Below, in pieces: positions 27,550-36,498 of a stretch of 64,000 nt of DNA; the first letter of the stretch is position 1, and each line of letters begins with the position of its first letter. The position numbers and the translations under genes are program-made. This DNA comes from Paenibacillus sp. Soil750 (GTDB taxonomy: Bacteria; Bacillota; Bacilli; Paenibacillales; NBRC-103111). Below the pieces are notes generated by a model, which did no database searches, was not told the DNA's origin, and saw nothing but the letters and a program-made list of their open reading frames with translations. The DNA lies in the NCBI RefSeq assembly GCF_001428045.1, contig NZ_LMSD01000012.1, positions 1,180,001 through 1,244,000 on the forward strand, written 5' to 3'.

Positions 27550-28299
27550 TTACAAACAAGCCAGTTGGTACATCTCTTCATTGGTTAACGCTTTGTTATA
27601 AATTGCTAATCCACCGATGCTGCCGACAAAGAAATTACCGATCTCCTGAGAACGATCCACTGCGCCAACGGTAAAATCAGCACCATCCTGCCCGCCATCG
27701 AAAAGGCCGCCCGGGTAATGATAAGGATTACGGATCGGGCGTTCATCCAGTATCCCGTTTACATAGGACCGCACATACTGGCTGTCGTAAGTAAAAGCAA
27801 CAAAATGCCACTCCTCAAGAGGAATCTCCGTTTTACCGATAGATGAATCCATGCACCAGCGATAGCCAGGTGTCGGGCCGCCTACGGAAGATACATGGCC
27901 GCACACCTGTTGGCTGCTCTCCCAAATCGATAAATTCAGGAAAAGTCCATATTGGCGTCTCTTATTCGTTTCGTTCCAAATGCCTGCAACAAATTCGCAT
28001 TCATTATTGGATTTCTTTCTGCGTTTAACCCAAGCTGCTACCGTCACCTTAGCGTTCTCACCATGCATGTTCAGATCTTGGAGGTGTTCACGGGGGATTC
28101 GAAACCATTTCCCTTCCTCCAGCAGTGCGCTGTATGGACCGAATACGCCTTCATCGTCTCGTTCTACCGGCCCTCCACCTTCCTTCAGGGCATATGGCTG
28201 TCTTCCCATCGAGTGGCGTGCTTGCCCAGGCCCTTCTTGAAAGTCCCAAAAACTCACTAAATCCGGATGGTTGAGGATGATTGCAATATCCTTCTTCAT
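27550..28299 (-). CDS. Cytoplasmic LamG-type concanavalin-like protein
   Basis: A 249-residue single-domain protein of the LamG/concanavalin A-like jelly-roll type: VSFWDFQEG at the start, VTVAAWVKRR, PLEEWHFVAFTYDSQYVRSYVNG and FFVGSIGGLAIYNKALTNEEM at the end are characteristic. ATG at 28299 has GGAGG 8 bases upstream. No signal peptide or membrane segment is present, which is unusual because most LamG domains are extracellular. It is the last gene of the importer operon, 21 bases after the binding-protein gene, so it may bind or process the imported sugar. No catalytic residues can be assigned. Confidence 0.82.
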   Translation of the reverse strand: MKKDIAIILNHPDLVSFWDFQEGPGQARHSMGRQPYALKEGGGPVERDDEGVFGPYSALLEEGKWFRIPREHLQDLNMHGENAKVTVAAWVKRRKKSNNECEFVAGIWNETNKRRQYGLFLNLSIWESSQQVCGHVSSVGGPTPGYRWCMDSSIGKTEIPLEEWHFVAFTYDSQYVRSYVNGILDERPIRNPYHYPGGLFDGGQDGADFTVGAVDRSQEIGNFFVGSIGGLAIYNKALTNEEMYQLACL

Positions 28300-28320
28300 G
28301 TATGAAGCCTCCAAAGTTTC

Positions 28321-29826
28321 TTATTTCTTTTTGGTAAACCATTCGTTCATCGCATCGATAGCTGTCTTGCCGCCCTTGGCGTTGAACTCCTGCACAAACT
28401 TATCAAACTCGCCTAGATCGCGTTTACCCATAATAAATTTCAACGCGTTTTCTTCTGTATAGTTGCGCAGCTCTGTGAACTTCGTGTCGTACGCCTCAAT
28501 CGAAGGTGCGTAGGAGGTTTCTTCACGATTCTGCTTGAATTTCAGCAAGGGCTCGTAATACGGAAGGAATCCTTTTACCTTCAAACGTGCATTGAAGCTC
28601 GGGTCGCTGTCACCAAAGAAGTATAGTGTCCGCCATGGAATATTGTTGCTCTGTTCCGGTGTCTGCACGATTTGCCCGTTCTCTACCTTGTAATCCTGAC
28701 CTTCAATTCCGTAAGTCAAAAATTTGTCCGTATCTGCATTCATGATGTAATTGATGAAGGCAGCTGCGCCTTCCTTGTTCTTAGCTTGCTTCGGAATAAC
28801 GATGTAGCTGCCTGGAATACCTTCTTCTTGGAAGCCTGCTGCTCCGTTCTTGCCACTAACAGGTGCGATGTACTGCAAGGTTCCTCCGGTCTTTTTATCC
28901 TTGATGGATGTATCGATCGTCAGCGCATCACCCCAATACACCGTGCCAAAAGTGGCAGTGCCGTTGATCATTTTGTCCTTAATGTCTTTATTGATAGCAA
29001 ATTCTTGGTCAATTAAACCTTCGGAATACCATTTCTTCATGGTCGTGAGGTATTCTTTATATTCCGGTTGCAGCCACGCGAATTCTAACTTACCATTTTT
29101 AGTTACCGTTGAGTTACCTACCCCAAACGCAGATGCGTACGGCAGGAAGGACGCCATAAACGCACCCGGATTTCCAGCGGCACCTGTGAGAGGCGCCATA
29201 TTCTTTTTCTCTTTGATTGTTTTAAGCGTCGTATACATCTCGTCCATCGTCGTCGGTTCTTTCAGACTGAGCTCCTTCAGTATGTCCGAGCGCTCCAGAA
29301 GGCCGTTGCCAACCTTTTGGGCAACACGTACTGGAATGCCGTACATTTTACCATCCAGCTTGGAGGCGTCGAGAATTTCTTTGGGCAGAAATGAAGATAG
29401 ATTAGGAATATTTGTTTTAACTAACTCATCAAGCGGCTCAAATGCCCCCTGCTGCGCCAGCTTAAAGTAGTCGGATTTGCCAGGGATCCACATAATATCC
29501 GGTACATCACCTGAGGCTAAAATGATCGATATCTTCTGGTTTGGATTGTCCTTAGGCAGCGACTCGAATTTCACGTTATATCCGGATTTCTCTTTAAGCA
29601 CGTTCACCAGCTTGTTGTCGTTAATCGTGTCACTGCCCTTGTATTGTTCCATGGCAGGATGATACATGCGCATCACTTTCAATTCCTTGTTTTTGACTGA
29701 TCCACTTGAACTTGTCGCTCCAGCATTGGTACTGGCAGGAGCAGTATTATTACTACTGCAACCTACTGCAAGCCCGACCAACAGGACAGATGACATGCCC
29801 ACAAGCACTGCTTTTTGAATTCTCAT
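28321..29826 (-). CDS. ABC sugar importer substrate-binding lipoprotein
   Basis: Family 1 extracellular solute-binding protein of 501 residues. Lipobox GLAVGC gives lipidated Cys23, then an Asn/Thr/Ser linker. Typical segments are LASGDVPDIMWIPG, the MYGIPVRVAQKVGNG motif and GIPGSYIVIPKQAKNKEGAAAFINYIMN. AGGGGAGG precedes ATG. It follows two permease genes on minus and belongs to the operon controlled by the upstream two-component system. The ligand is probably a plant-cell-wall oligosaccharide. Confidence 0.93.
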   Translation of the reverse strand: MRIQKAVLVGMSSVLLVGLAVGCSSNNTAPASTNAGATSSSGSVKNKELKVMRMYHPAMEQYKGSDTINDNKLVNVLKEKSGYNVKFESLPKDNPNQKISIILASGDVPDIMWIPGKSDYFKLAQQGAFEPLDELVKTNIPNLSSFLPKEILDASKLDGKMYGIPVRVAQKVGNGLLERSDILKELSLKEPTTMDEMYTTLKTIKEKKNMAPLTGAAGNPGAFMASFLPYASAFGVGNSTVTKNGKLEFAWLQPEYKEYLTTMKKWYSEGLIDQEFAINKDIKDKMINGTATFGTVYWGDALTIDTSIKDKKTGGTLQYIAPVSGKNGAAGFQEEGIPGSYIVIPKQAKNKEGAAAFINYIMNADTDKFLTYGIEGQDYKVENGQIVQTPEQSNNIPWRTLYFFGDSDPSFNARLKVKGFLPYYEPLLKFKQNREETSYAPSIEAYDTKFTELRNYTEENALKFIMGKRDLGEFDKFVQEFNAKGGKTAIDAMNEWFTKKK

Positions 29827-29886
29827 CGAATAAAACCTCCCCTAAAGTGTTTATATAAAAAAACAGGTGTTTTCGCAGGTTGGCCA

Positions 29887-30753
29887 TTACCCTTTGACAG
29901 CACCCAACATAACCCCTTTGACGAAATACCGTTGAATGAACGGATACACAAACAGAATGGGAACTACTGCACACAGAATTGCCGCCGCCCGGATCGTTTC
30001 TGGGGTGACTTCGCGAAATACATCATTCACGACTAGGTCAGCTGACTTCTCATCGGTTACGAGTTGAAGCAGAAACATTTGAAGCGGCATTAACTGCCGA
30101 TCGGTAATGTACATCATCGCTTGAAAGAAAGCATTCCAATAGCCAACCGCGTAGAACATGCCGACGGTAGCCAGTGCAGGTACAGACAACGGCAGATAGA
30201 TTGAGGTCAGAATTCGTAAGTTGGAGGCACCGTCCATTCGAGCAGATTCCTCCAGCGAGTCCGGTACGCCCATGAAGAAGTTGCGGATTAAGATCATATT
30301 AAACGGTGCCAGCGCAGTCGGCAAAATGAGCGACCATAGTGAATTAAGCAGCCCAACTTGCTTTACGACAAGGTACGTCGGAATCAGTCCTCCACTGAAG
30401 AACATCGTAATGACGAACAGTAACATCAGAAAGCGAGTGTAGGGCAGGCCCTTGCGGGAAAGCGGATAAGCTGCAAGCACCGTTAGCGTCATGCTGATTA
30501 TCGTCCCGACGATGGCAATAAACACCGAGTTACCAAACGAATAGTAAAATTGCTTATTTGAAAGCACGTATTCAAAGGAAATCGTGGTTATACCTTTGGG
30601 CCATAACAGGATATCCTTGGCTAGCACATGTGCTTCACTGCTGAACGCTTTGGCTGCCACGTGTATGAACGGCAGAATCATCGACAGTGATATGACGGAA
30701 AGTATGAACACGTTAAAATAACCGAATACTGTTTCTCCTCTAGTACGAATCAC
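29887..30753 (-). CDS. ABC sugar importer permease (LplC/YtcP-type)
   Basis: Six-helix permease of 288 residues starting at a GTG behind AGAGAGGTGG. The EAA loop is ESARMDGASNLRILTSIYLP and the end YPFIQRYFVKGVMLGAVKG is diagnostic. Partner of the LplB-type permease that ends 20 bases upstream. Confidence 0.93.
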   Translation of the reverse strand: MIRTRGETVFGYFNVFILSVISLSMILPFIHVAAKAFSSEAHVLAKDILLWPKGITTISFEYVLSNKQFYYSFGNSVFIAIVGTIISMTLTVLAAYPLSRKGLPYTRFLMLLFVITMFFSGGLIPTYLVVKQVGLLNSLWSLILPTALAPFNMILIRNFFMGVPDSLEESARMDGASNLRILTSIYLPLSVPALATVGMFYAVGYWNAFFQAMMYITDRQLMPLQMFLLQLVTDEKSADLVVNDVFREVTPETIRAAAILCAVVPILFVYPFIQRYFVKGVMLGAVKG

Positions 30754-30773
30754 ACAGGCACCACCTCTCTAGG

Positions 30774-31724
30774 TTAGTAAATTCCTTCCTCACCCATTCG
30801 CCGGGCAAGCGTATTGGCAATAACTAACAGCACACAACCGATGACTGATTTAAACAGCCCAGCAGCCGTTGTCAGTCCGAACTGCATGGTCCCTAATCCC
30901 ACTCGGAATACATACGTATCAATAATATCACCGACATCGTATACGGTCGGGTTGTACATCACAAGCACCTGCTCGAAACCAGCATCAAGTAAATGACCAA
31001 TTCGCAGCAGAAGCAGAATAATAATCGTTGAGCGGATGCTCGGCAGGGAGATGTGCCAGATTTGTCGGAGCCGTCCTGCCCCGTCTACTGTCGCTGCCTG
31101 GAATAATTCCTCATTGATGCTGAGCAATGCCGCTAGGTAAATGATAGCGCCCCAGCCGGCTTCCTTCCATACATCGGTGTACACGAGAATCCAGCGGAAT
31201 AACTTCTCGCTAGTTAAGAAGAAGATCGGCTCACCGCCAAATGCTTGAATCGCTTTATTCACAATACCGCTGCTCGGTGACAGCAAGTCGACAGCGATTC
31301 CGCCGATAACGACCCAGGAAATGAAATGCGGCAGGTACGTAAACGTCTGTACCCAGCGCTTGAATTTCACCAACCGAAGCTCATTAAGCAGTAGCGCTAG
31401 CAGGATTGGTGCCGGGAACCCGACAACCAATTTCATCAAGCTGATAACTAGCGTGTTAATAACCACCCTCGGAAACTCATCGAACATAAATAACTCACGA
31501 AAATACTGAAGACCGACCCATTTACTTGCAAGTACGCCTTGCATAATGTTGTAGTCCTTAAAAGCAATCACGACTCCGTACATCGGTCCATATTTGAACA
31601 CTAGCAGGAACACAAGCGCTGGCAGAACCATCAAATAAAGATCCCAATACTTCAGCAGCGGATGGCGATTGACTCGCTTGCTTGTCAGCAAATGGGATGA
31701 GGTGGCAGGGACTGAGGCTTTCAT
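30774..31724 (-). CDS. ABC sugar importer permease (LplB-type)
   Basis: Six-helix permease of 316 residues. KYGPMYGVVIAFKDY near residue 45 and the EAA loop FQAATVDGAGRLRQIWHISL are typical. GGAGAG lies 8-9 bases before ATG. First gene of the four-gene importer operon (permease, permease, binding protein, LamG protein). Its promoter region holds a -10 box and 21-bp-spaced direct repeats suitable for the upstream AraC-type response regulator. Confidence 0.93.
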   Translation of the reverse strand: MKASVPATSSHLLTSKRVNRHPLLKYWDLYLMVLPALVFLLVFKYGPMYGVVIAFKDYNIMQGVLASKWVGLQYFRELFMFDEFPRVVINTLVISLMKLVVGFPAPILLALLLNELRLVKFKRWVQTFTYLPHFISWVVIGGIAVDLLSPSSGIVNKAIQAFGGEPIFFLTSEKLFRWILVYTDVWKEAGWGAIIYLAALLSINEELFQAATVDGAGRLRQIWHISLPSIRSTIIILLLLRIGHLLDAGFEQVLVMYNPTVYDVGDIIDTYVFRVGLGTMQFGLTTAAGLFKSVIGCVLLVIANTLARRMGEEGIY

Positions 31725-31774
31725 TTCTTGGATCTCTCCTCTCCGAGATGCTGGATTTGAACTTCTGTGCCCTC

Positions 31775-31841
31775 ATTATATCTGTTGTAGATTTGAAAGC
31801 GTATACCAATCCTTTTACTTTCATTGCAACTATTTTTACTT
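31775..31841 (-). promoter_or_regulatory. Importer promoter with 21-bp-spaced direct repeats
   Basis: On minus: two AAGTAAAA boxes exactly 21 bases apart (31834-31841 and 31813-31820), then a perfect TATAAT (31775-31780) without a good -35. Two same-face half-sites just above a weak -35 is the usual design for activation by an AraC-type dimer, here probably the adjacent response regulator. Confidence 0.6.
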
Positions 31842-31846
31842 CCTTC

Positions 31847-31874
31847 ACGAAAAAAAGCCAATCGAAAGATTGGC
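31847..31874 (-). terminator. Terminator of the two-component operon
   Basis: On minus, GCCAATC, loop TTTC, GATTGGC, then TTTTTTT. It separates the regulatory genes from the importer operon. Confidence 0.88.
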
Positions 31875-31876
31875 CA

Positions 31877-33478
31877 TTATTTGTTAACCTCGCTCGGTTT
31901 AACGCCCCAGAACTTCTGAAAGCTTTTGGAGAAATAGTTCATATGACGGTAACCAACCTGTTCCGTGGCGTCAGATACCTTGACTCCTGTGCTCAATAAC
32001 TCCTTGGCCCGCTCCATCCGAAGCCGCAGCACATAACTGGAGAACGATTCCCCAATCGTTTCTTTGAAAATTCGGCTTAAGTACGAATAATTGATGTACA
32101 TGCTTTCCGCTGCAAAATGTAAACTTAGCTCTTCCTTATGCAAATGCTCTTGAATAAACCGCATAACCTCATGTGCGGTCCGCTGAGAGCTGGACTGCCT
32201 TCTCTGTGCGATGGCCAAACTAATTCGCCCAGCCATCCGATTCAACCAGCCTTCGATCTGTTCCCGGGTAAGCAAAGACGTGTACGACTCGAAGTCCTCG
32301 TAATCGCTCTTCAACGTACCACGCAGCGTCCAGCCTTGCGCATGCACAATCCGTGCAAGTAAGCAAGCCATCCGAAACAAGACCTCTCGTGCTTCCACCA
32401 CGGGTATACCGCTGGCGAACCCCGTCTCCATAATACGACGGACGAGTTCCTCTCTTCGCTCTTCCTGGCTGCCCGCTTCGATCACCGCCTCAAACTCACG
32501 TTCGATCTCTTGTAGCGCATCCCAAGAATCCTCTTCGGGCGTATCGTCACGATATGGAATCGCAACGCCGTTGCCGAGAATAAGTCTCTCCTGCAGGGCA
32601 AGACGGCACATCTTGTAAGCACGGGGCAGCAAGGAACTCTCAGCCACCGGCGTACCTATTCCCGCACTTGCAGTCAGCTTCAGTGTGTCCTTAACCGTCT
32701 CCAGCAGCGCAAGTATCTGTCCATTCACTATCCCTTTCATCACCTCGTCACCTACGTCCGTAGAAGCGAAGAAAATAGCTGCTGTCAAGCTATCATCATC
32801 CTGCACAACAACGCAATTCTCATTCTCTAGCACATCCCGGGCAATCGTAAACAGTGAAAACTGCACCAACTGTCGGTCCTTCACCTCAAACCGCTCGTTT
32901 CCTTCAGGTATTGGATCCATATCTAGAATAATGGGCAATGCCTTTAGGTTCTCTAATCGAATGGCAAGGTCATGTCCCCTCCGATCGATTTCCCAGGCAG
33001 AATACCGGCCATTCAACCAATTTTTATAAAATAGTTCCTTCAGATGGGGCAGATGTTCGTTCCACCTCATTTCCAGCAGGGTCGTATTATGCTTTTCGTT
33101 TAACTCTTTTTCCCGCAGTCCTTTCGCTTCCAGAACAGCCTCCACAATTTGTTCATTCTCAGCTGGTTTAATTAAATATTTGAATACACCTTGCTCAATG
33201 CTCTCCCGAGCGTAGTCAAAATCGTCGTGCCCGGTCAAAATCAGCAGCTTAATATGTGGGTACTGCCGTTTGACCATTCTCGCCAGTTCCAGACCATCCA
33301 TCTCCGGCATCCGAATGTCCGTCAGCACAATATCGATATGATCATTCTGAAGCACGGACATCGCTTCTTTGCCCGTTGACACGGCAGCCGCCAGTTCTAT
33401 CTGCACCTCAGTCCACTCGATCCCCTCCGCGAGTCTCTCCCGGACATAAAGTTCATCTTCCACAATTAACAATTTCAT
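31877..33478 (-). CDS. YesN-like response regulator (receiver plus AraC HTH)
   Basis: Two-component response regulator of 533 residues. The receiver domain has acidic pocket EDE (7-9), phosphoacceptor Asp54 (LTDIRMPEMDG) and Lys104 (YLIKPAE). A ~280-residue middle region of the YesN type follows, then a C-terminal AraC double helix-turn-helix (ESMYINYSYLSRIFKETIG to YRHMNYFSKSFQKFWGVKPS). Its start overlaps the kinase stop by ATGA, so the two are coupled. Likely target: the importer operon downstream. Confidence 0.93.
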   Translation of the reverse strand: MKLLIVEDELYVRERLAEGIEWTEVQIELAAAVSTGKEAMSVLQNDHIDIVLTDIRMPEMDGLELARMVKRQYPHIKLLILTGHDDFDYARESIEQGVFKYLIKPAENEQIVEAVLEAKGLREKELNEKHNTTLLEMRWNEHLPHLKELFYKNWLNGRYSAWEIDRRGHDLAIRLENLKALPIILDMDPIPEGNERFEVKDRQLVQFSLFTIARDVLENENCVVVQDDDSLTAAIFFASTDVGDEVMKGIVNGQILALLETVKDTLKLTASAGIGTPVAESSLLPRAYKMCRLALQERLILGNGVAIPYRDDTPEEDSWDALQEIEREFEAVIEAGSQEERREELVRRIMETGFASGIPVVEAREVLFRMACLLARIVHAQGWTLRGTLKSDYEDFESYTSLLTREQIEGWLNRMAGRISLAIAQRRQSSSQRTAHEVMRFIQEHLHKEELSLHFAAESMYINYSYLSRIFKETIGESFSSYVLRLRMERAKELLSTGVKVSDATEQVGYRHMNYFSKSFQKFWGVKPSEVNK

Positions 33479-35211
33479 CGCGCTTCGTCCTTCCCTAATG
33501 GAATTGTAATCGTAACCCGAGTTCCCTCATTTTCCACGCTGTGTACGTGCAGATCTGCCTGTTCCCCGTAGTACAGTTTGAGTCGTGACTTTACATTTTT
33601 CAGCCCAAAATACATATCAGGCGGGCTGCTCTTCGAAATCCGGTACGAATGGCTAGTAATCGCGCTTAGCTCGTTGCTCAGGTGCTTCATTTTCTCCGAC
33701 GGAATCCCCATGCCTGTGTCCTCCACCTGTATCAACAAGGTATCGCCAGCCTGATTCGAGATAATCCGCAGTTCGCCACCACTGGAGTTTCGCTCCAGCC
33801 CGTGGATGATTGCATTCTCCACAACAGGCTGCAGGAGCAGCTTCAGGATTTGAATTGATTTGGTTGATTCCTCCAGCATTATCTGAACTGTAAAATGATC
33901 CGTCCGGATCTGCTGTACCCGTATATAGTACATCAGGTGCTGAACCGTCTCTTCCAGCGTAAACGTCTCACGTCCCTTACCGAGACTGACCCGAAAAAAT
34001 CGAGCAAGATTGATAACCATTTCGCTAATCTCGTGAATTTTATTCTTAAAGGCAACTGAGTAGATCGAATCTAACGTATTGTATAAAAAATGCGGGTTAA
34101 TCTGCGATTGCAGGAGGCTGAACTCCGATTTGGCGAGCCGAAGCTCCTTCTCGTAATCCTCCTCAATCAATAGCCGTTGAGCTTCGGCCATCCGGTTAAA
34201 GCCGTTCATGACGGCACCGAATTTATCCTTCCGCCGATGTACAATTTGTGTATTCAGGCTGCCGCCGCTAAACTGCTTGAACGCCGCCAGCAACTTCTGC
34301 AGAGGTTTAGAAATTTCCACATAGACGAGCCACGCAATCCATATGGCCATGATGATACTGATAACAATGATCAAATACGTGAACTGTTGCAGCCTATGCG
34401 TCAGCTTGAACAATTCCGAACGCGGTTGCTCCAGCTCGATCGACCAGAAGTTGCTCTCTTCTTTAATCGACATCACATCGGCCTCATTGCCATTACCGTG
34501 CATGGCGCCAGGATTTGTCTCCAACACGAAACCGTTATTATAGGACAATCTGATGTTCATATTATCGGATGTCTGAAGATGTTGAATGATTTTGCGAAAG
34601 GAAGCCTTATCCACGGCAAGCACGAGCACGTTCGGTTCCTTGCTGTTGCTTTGCATATCGAGTAGCCGGGAATAATAAATCATATCGTTATTCAGATAGG
34701 CTGACGGTCCACCGACTTTGGCCGTCGGTACATGCACCACAAGTCCGCCATTCGAGTTCACCGTTTGCTTGAACCAAAACTCCTGCTTCACATCTGGCCA
34801 TCTCAAGCCTCCGGTCATTGTGGATACACCGTTCCCGCTTTCCCCATGAATGATAAACGCTTCTTTGATAGAACCATTCACATTGGTAAGTGCGCTTAGT
34901 TGCTGCTGGACTGTATGCAGTCCGTACAGATGATCTGGACTGAGAGGGTTATCAACATTATTCCAAATATCGACAATGGAAGAATTCAGTGAGATAAGCA
35001 GCGTTTGTTGATCCATGTTTTTCGTCAGTTGATCCACGTACTCGAGAGTCGTCAATAACGCACCTCGAGTACGGTCATTAATCTGATCGTCCAGAATGGA
35101 CTGGGAATAATTATTGGCAAAAACACTGACGCTAACAAGCGGCAGCAAAATAAGCAGAAAAGTAAGCGTTAGCTTGAATTGGATCGAATGCAGCCGATTA
35201 AGCAGCTTCAT
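33475..35211 (-). CDS. YesM-like sensor histidine kinase
   Basis: Membrane sensor kinase of 578 residues: TM1 about 12-32, extracellular Cache-like domain, TM2 about 277-298, HAMP (VEISKPLQKLLAAFKQFSGG), then the LytS/YesM kinase core with phosphoacceptor His374 in SQINPHFLYNTLD and an ATPase domain (VVENAIIHGLE, VEDTGMGIPSEKM). It overlaps the response regulator and the upstream AraC gene by 4 bases each, forming a tight three-gene regulatory operon. The signal is probably an extracellular sugar. Confidence 0.93.
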   Translation of the reverse strand: MKLLNRLHSIQFKLTLTFLLILLPLVSVSVFANNYSQSILDDQINDRTRGALLTTLEYVDQLTKNMDQQTLLISLNSSIVDIWNNVDNPLSPDHLYGLHTVQQQLSALTNVNGSIKEAFIIHGESGNGVSTMTGGLRWPDVKQEFWFKQTVNSNGGLVVHVPTAKVGGPSAYLNNDMIYYSRLLDMQSNSKEPNVLVLAVDKASFRKIIQHLQTSDNMNIRLSYNNGFVLETNPGAMHGNGNEADVMSIKEESNFWSIELEQPRSELFKLTHRLQQFTYLIIVISIIMAIWIAWLVYVEISKPLQKLLAAFKQFSGGSLNTQIVHRRKDKFGAVMNGFNRMAEAQRLLIEEDYEKELRLAKSEFSLLQSQINPHFLYNTLDSIYSVAFKNKIHEISEMVINLARFFRVSLGKGRETFTLEETVQHLMYYIRVQQIRTDHFTVQIMLEESTKSIQILKLLLQPVVENAIIHGLERNSSGGELRIISNQAGDTLLIQVEDTGMGIPSEKMKHLSNELSAITSHSYRISKSSPPDMYFGLKNVKSRLKLYYGEQADLHVHSVENEGTRVTITIPLGKDEAR

Positions 35212-36026
35212 CGCAGGCCACCTCTTTGGACTTCCCGCTGCACAGCTGAGGGCGGGTGGCCCATTATTTTTTTGAACACACGGTTGAAATGAGCCTGATC
35301 GCTATATCCCAAATACTCCGAAATCTCTCCGATTGTCATTCTTGTATTAAGGATCATATCGCGTGCCGAATGCACACGAATGTGATGCAGATAAGTGATC
35401 GGTGTCATGCCCGTCACTTCCTTGAACGTTTGCGTAACATAATTGGGAGCGCGATCCACGAGTCGGGACAGCTCCTCAATGCGGATCCGATCGCGGTAGT
35501 GGGCAGAGATATAGTCCTGAACCTCACGCATAAGTCTTAGCTTGGCAAAGCCAAATCGCTCTTCCGACGTTTCCTGCACGAAATAGCCAAACAGCTCAGT
35601 GGCGATTCCGGTGCAGATGATGTCGGCATGCTCACGCTGGCCGAACCAATGCTGCGCAAGCGTGCTAAAACGCTGTTTGACGTAATCGAATTGCTGTGCT
35701 TTCACCTTCCGGTAGGGGTCAATATTAGATAGCGCTTTCATTTCCTGGCCAGACTGTCCAGTGTGCAAATGAAAATGCGAGGAATACTTCACATGCGGGC
35801 CGTCTGGTGCATTCGTTCCAGAGCGCTTGACACCTTGTCGGATATATAGAAAGTCGCCTTTCTCCAGATGAACCGGTTCCCCGTCCACCACATAATTCAC
35901 TTTCCCGTGCGTCACAAGAATCAACATGTCTGTCAAGGTCGGCTCCTCCACCTTTTTCCAATCCACGTCCATATCATCAATAAACACGGATACGAGCTGC
36001 ATCATATCAAGTATCGCCCCTTCCAT
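35208..36026 (-). CDS. AraC regulator with cupin-type sensor domain
   Basis: Cytoplasmic AraC regulator of 272 residues. The N-terminal cupin barrel (THGKVNYVVDGEPVHLEKGDF and onward) would bind a sugar; the C-terminal HTH pair reads LSRLVDRAPNYVTQTFKEVTG and YLGYSDQAHFNRVFKKIMGHP. Its stop and the kinase start share ATGA. Having both a cupin AraC protein and an AraC-type response regulator in one operon suggests intracellular and extracellular sugar are read together. Confidence 0.9.
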   Translation of the reverse strand: MEGAILDMMQLVSVFIDDMDVDWKKVEEPTLTDMLILVTHGKVNYVVDGEPVHLEKGDFLYIRQGVKRSGTNAPDGPHVKYSSHFHLHTGQSGQEMKALSNIDPYRKVKAQQFDYVKQRFSTLAQHWFGQREHADIICTGIATELFGYFVQETSEERFGFAKLRLMREVQDYISAHYRDRIRIEELSRLVDRAPNYVTQTFKEVTGMTPITYLHHIRVHSARDMILNTRMTIGEISEYLGYSDQAHFNRVFKKIMGHPPSAVQREVQRGGLR

Positions 36027-36124
36027 CTATACCTTAGAATTATACAAAAAACAGTTGTTTCCGCAATAGTTATTTTTCAGCTATTCACTTAAGATTAATC
36101 TAACAAAGCTTAAAGGGGCTGAAC

Positions 36125-36481
36125 ATGATGGCCATATATCCGGTCGCTTCCATAGAAGAAATTCCTTCCGGCGCATTCAAAATCGTACAAATTGAACAAC
36201 GCTCCATCGGGGTCTATAACGTGAAAGGTGACTATTATGCCGTACATAATTATTGCCCTCATCAAGGGGCTGAATTATGCAAAGGCGTGGTCTGCGGAAC
36301 AACACTTGAATCTCAAGTTTATGAATTTATCTATGGGCGCGATCAAGAAATATTACGTTGCCCTTGGCATGGGTGGGAGTTCGATCTCAAGACGGGCAAA
36401 TCATTGTTCAGTGATAAAGTGAGGACACGCACCTACCCCGTCGTCGTAGAAGATGGACAAATTGGCATCGTGATTGGTTAA
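36125..36481 (+). CDS. Rieske-type [2Fe-2S] ferredoxin-like protein
   Basis: A 118-residue single-domain Rieske protein, the size of ferredoxins and small subunits that feed electrons to dioxygenases or similar enzymes. The cluster ligands are complete: Cys44/His46 (CPHQGAELC) and Cys79/His82 (CPWHGWEF). Two ATG codons are adjacent after AAAGGGG. It is followed 17 bases later by an amidohydrolase, with no oxygenase or reductase in view, so its partner is unclear. Confidence 0.9.
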   Translation: MMAIYPVASIEEIPSGAFKIVQIEQRSIGVYNVKGDYYAVHNYCPHQGAELCKGVVCGTTLESQVYEFIYGRDQEILRCPWHGWEFDLKTGKSLFSDKVRTRTYPVVVEDGQIGIVIG

Positions 36482-36498
36482 TAAGGAGGAGAAACGAG

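Noticed and set aside
28850..29470. 206-residue open frame on plus inside the binding-protein gene
   Set aside because: Antisense shadow with Ser/Pro-rich translation and no ribosome binding site.
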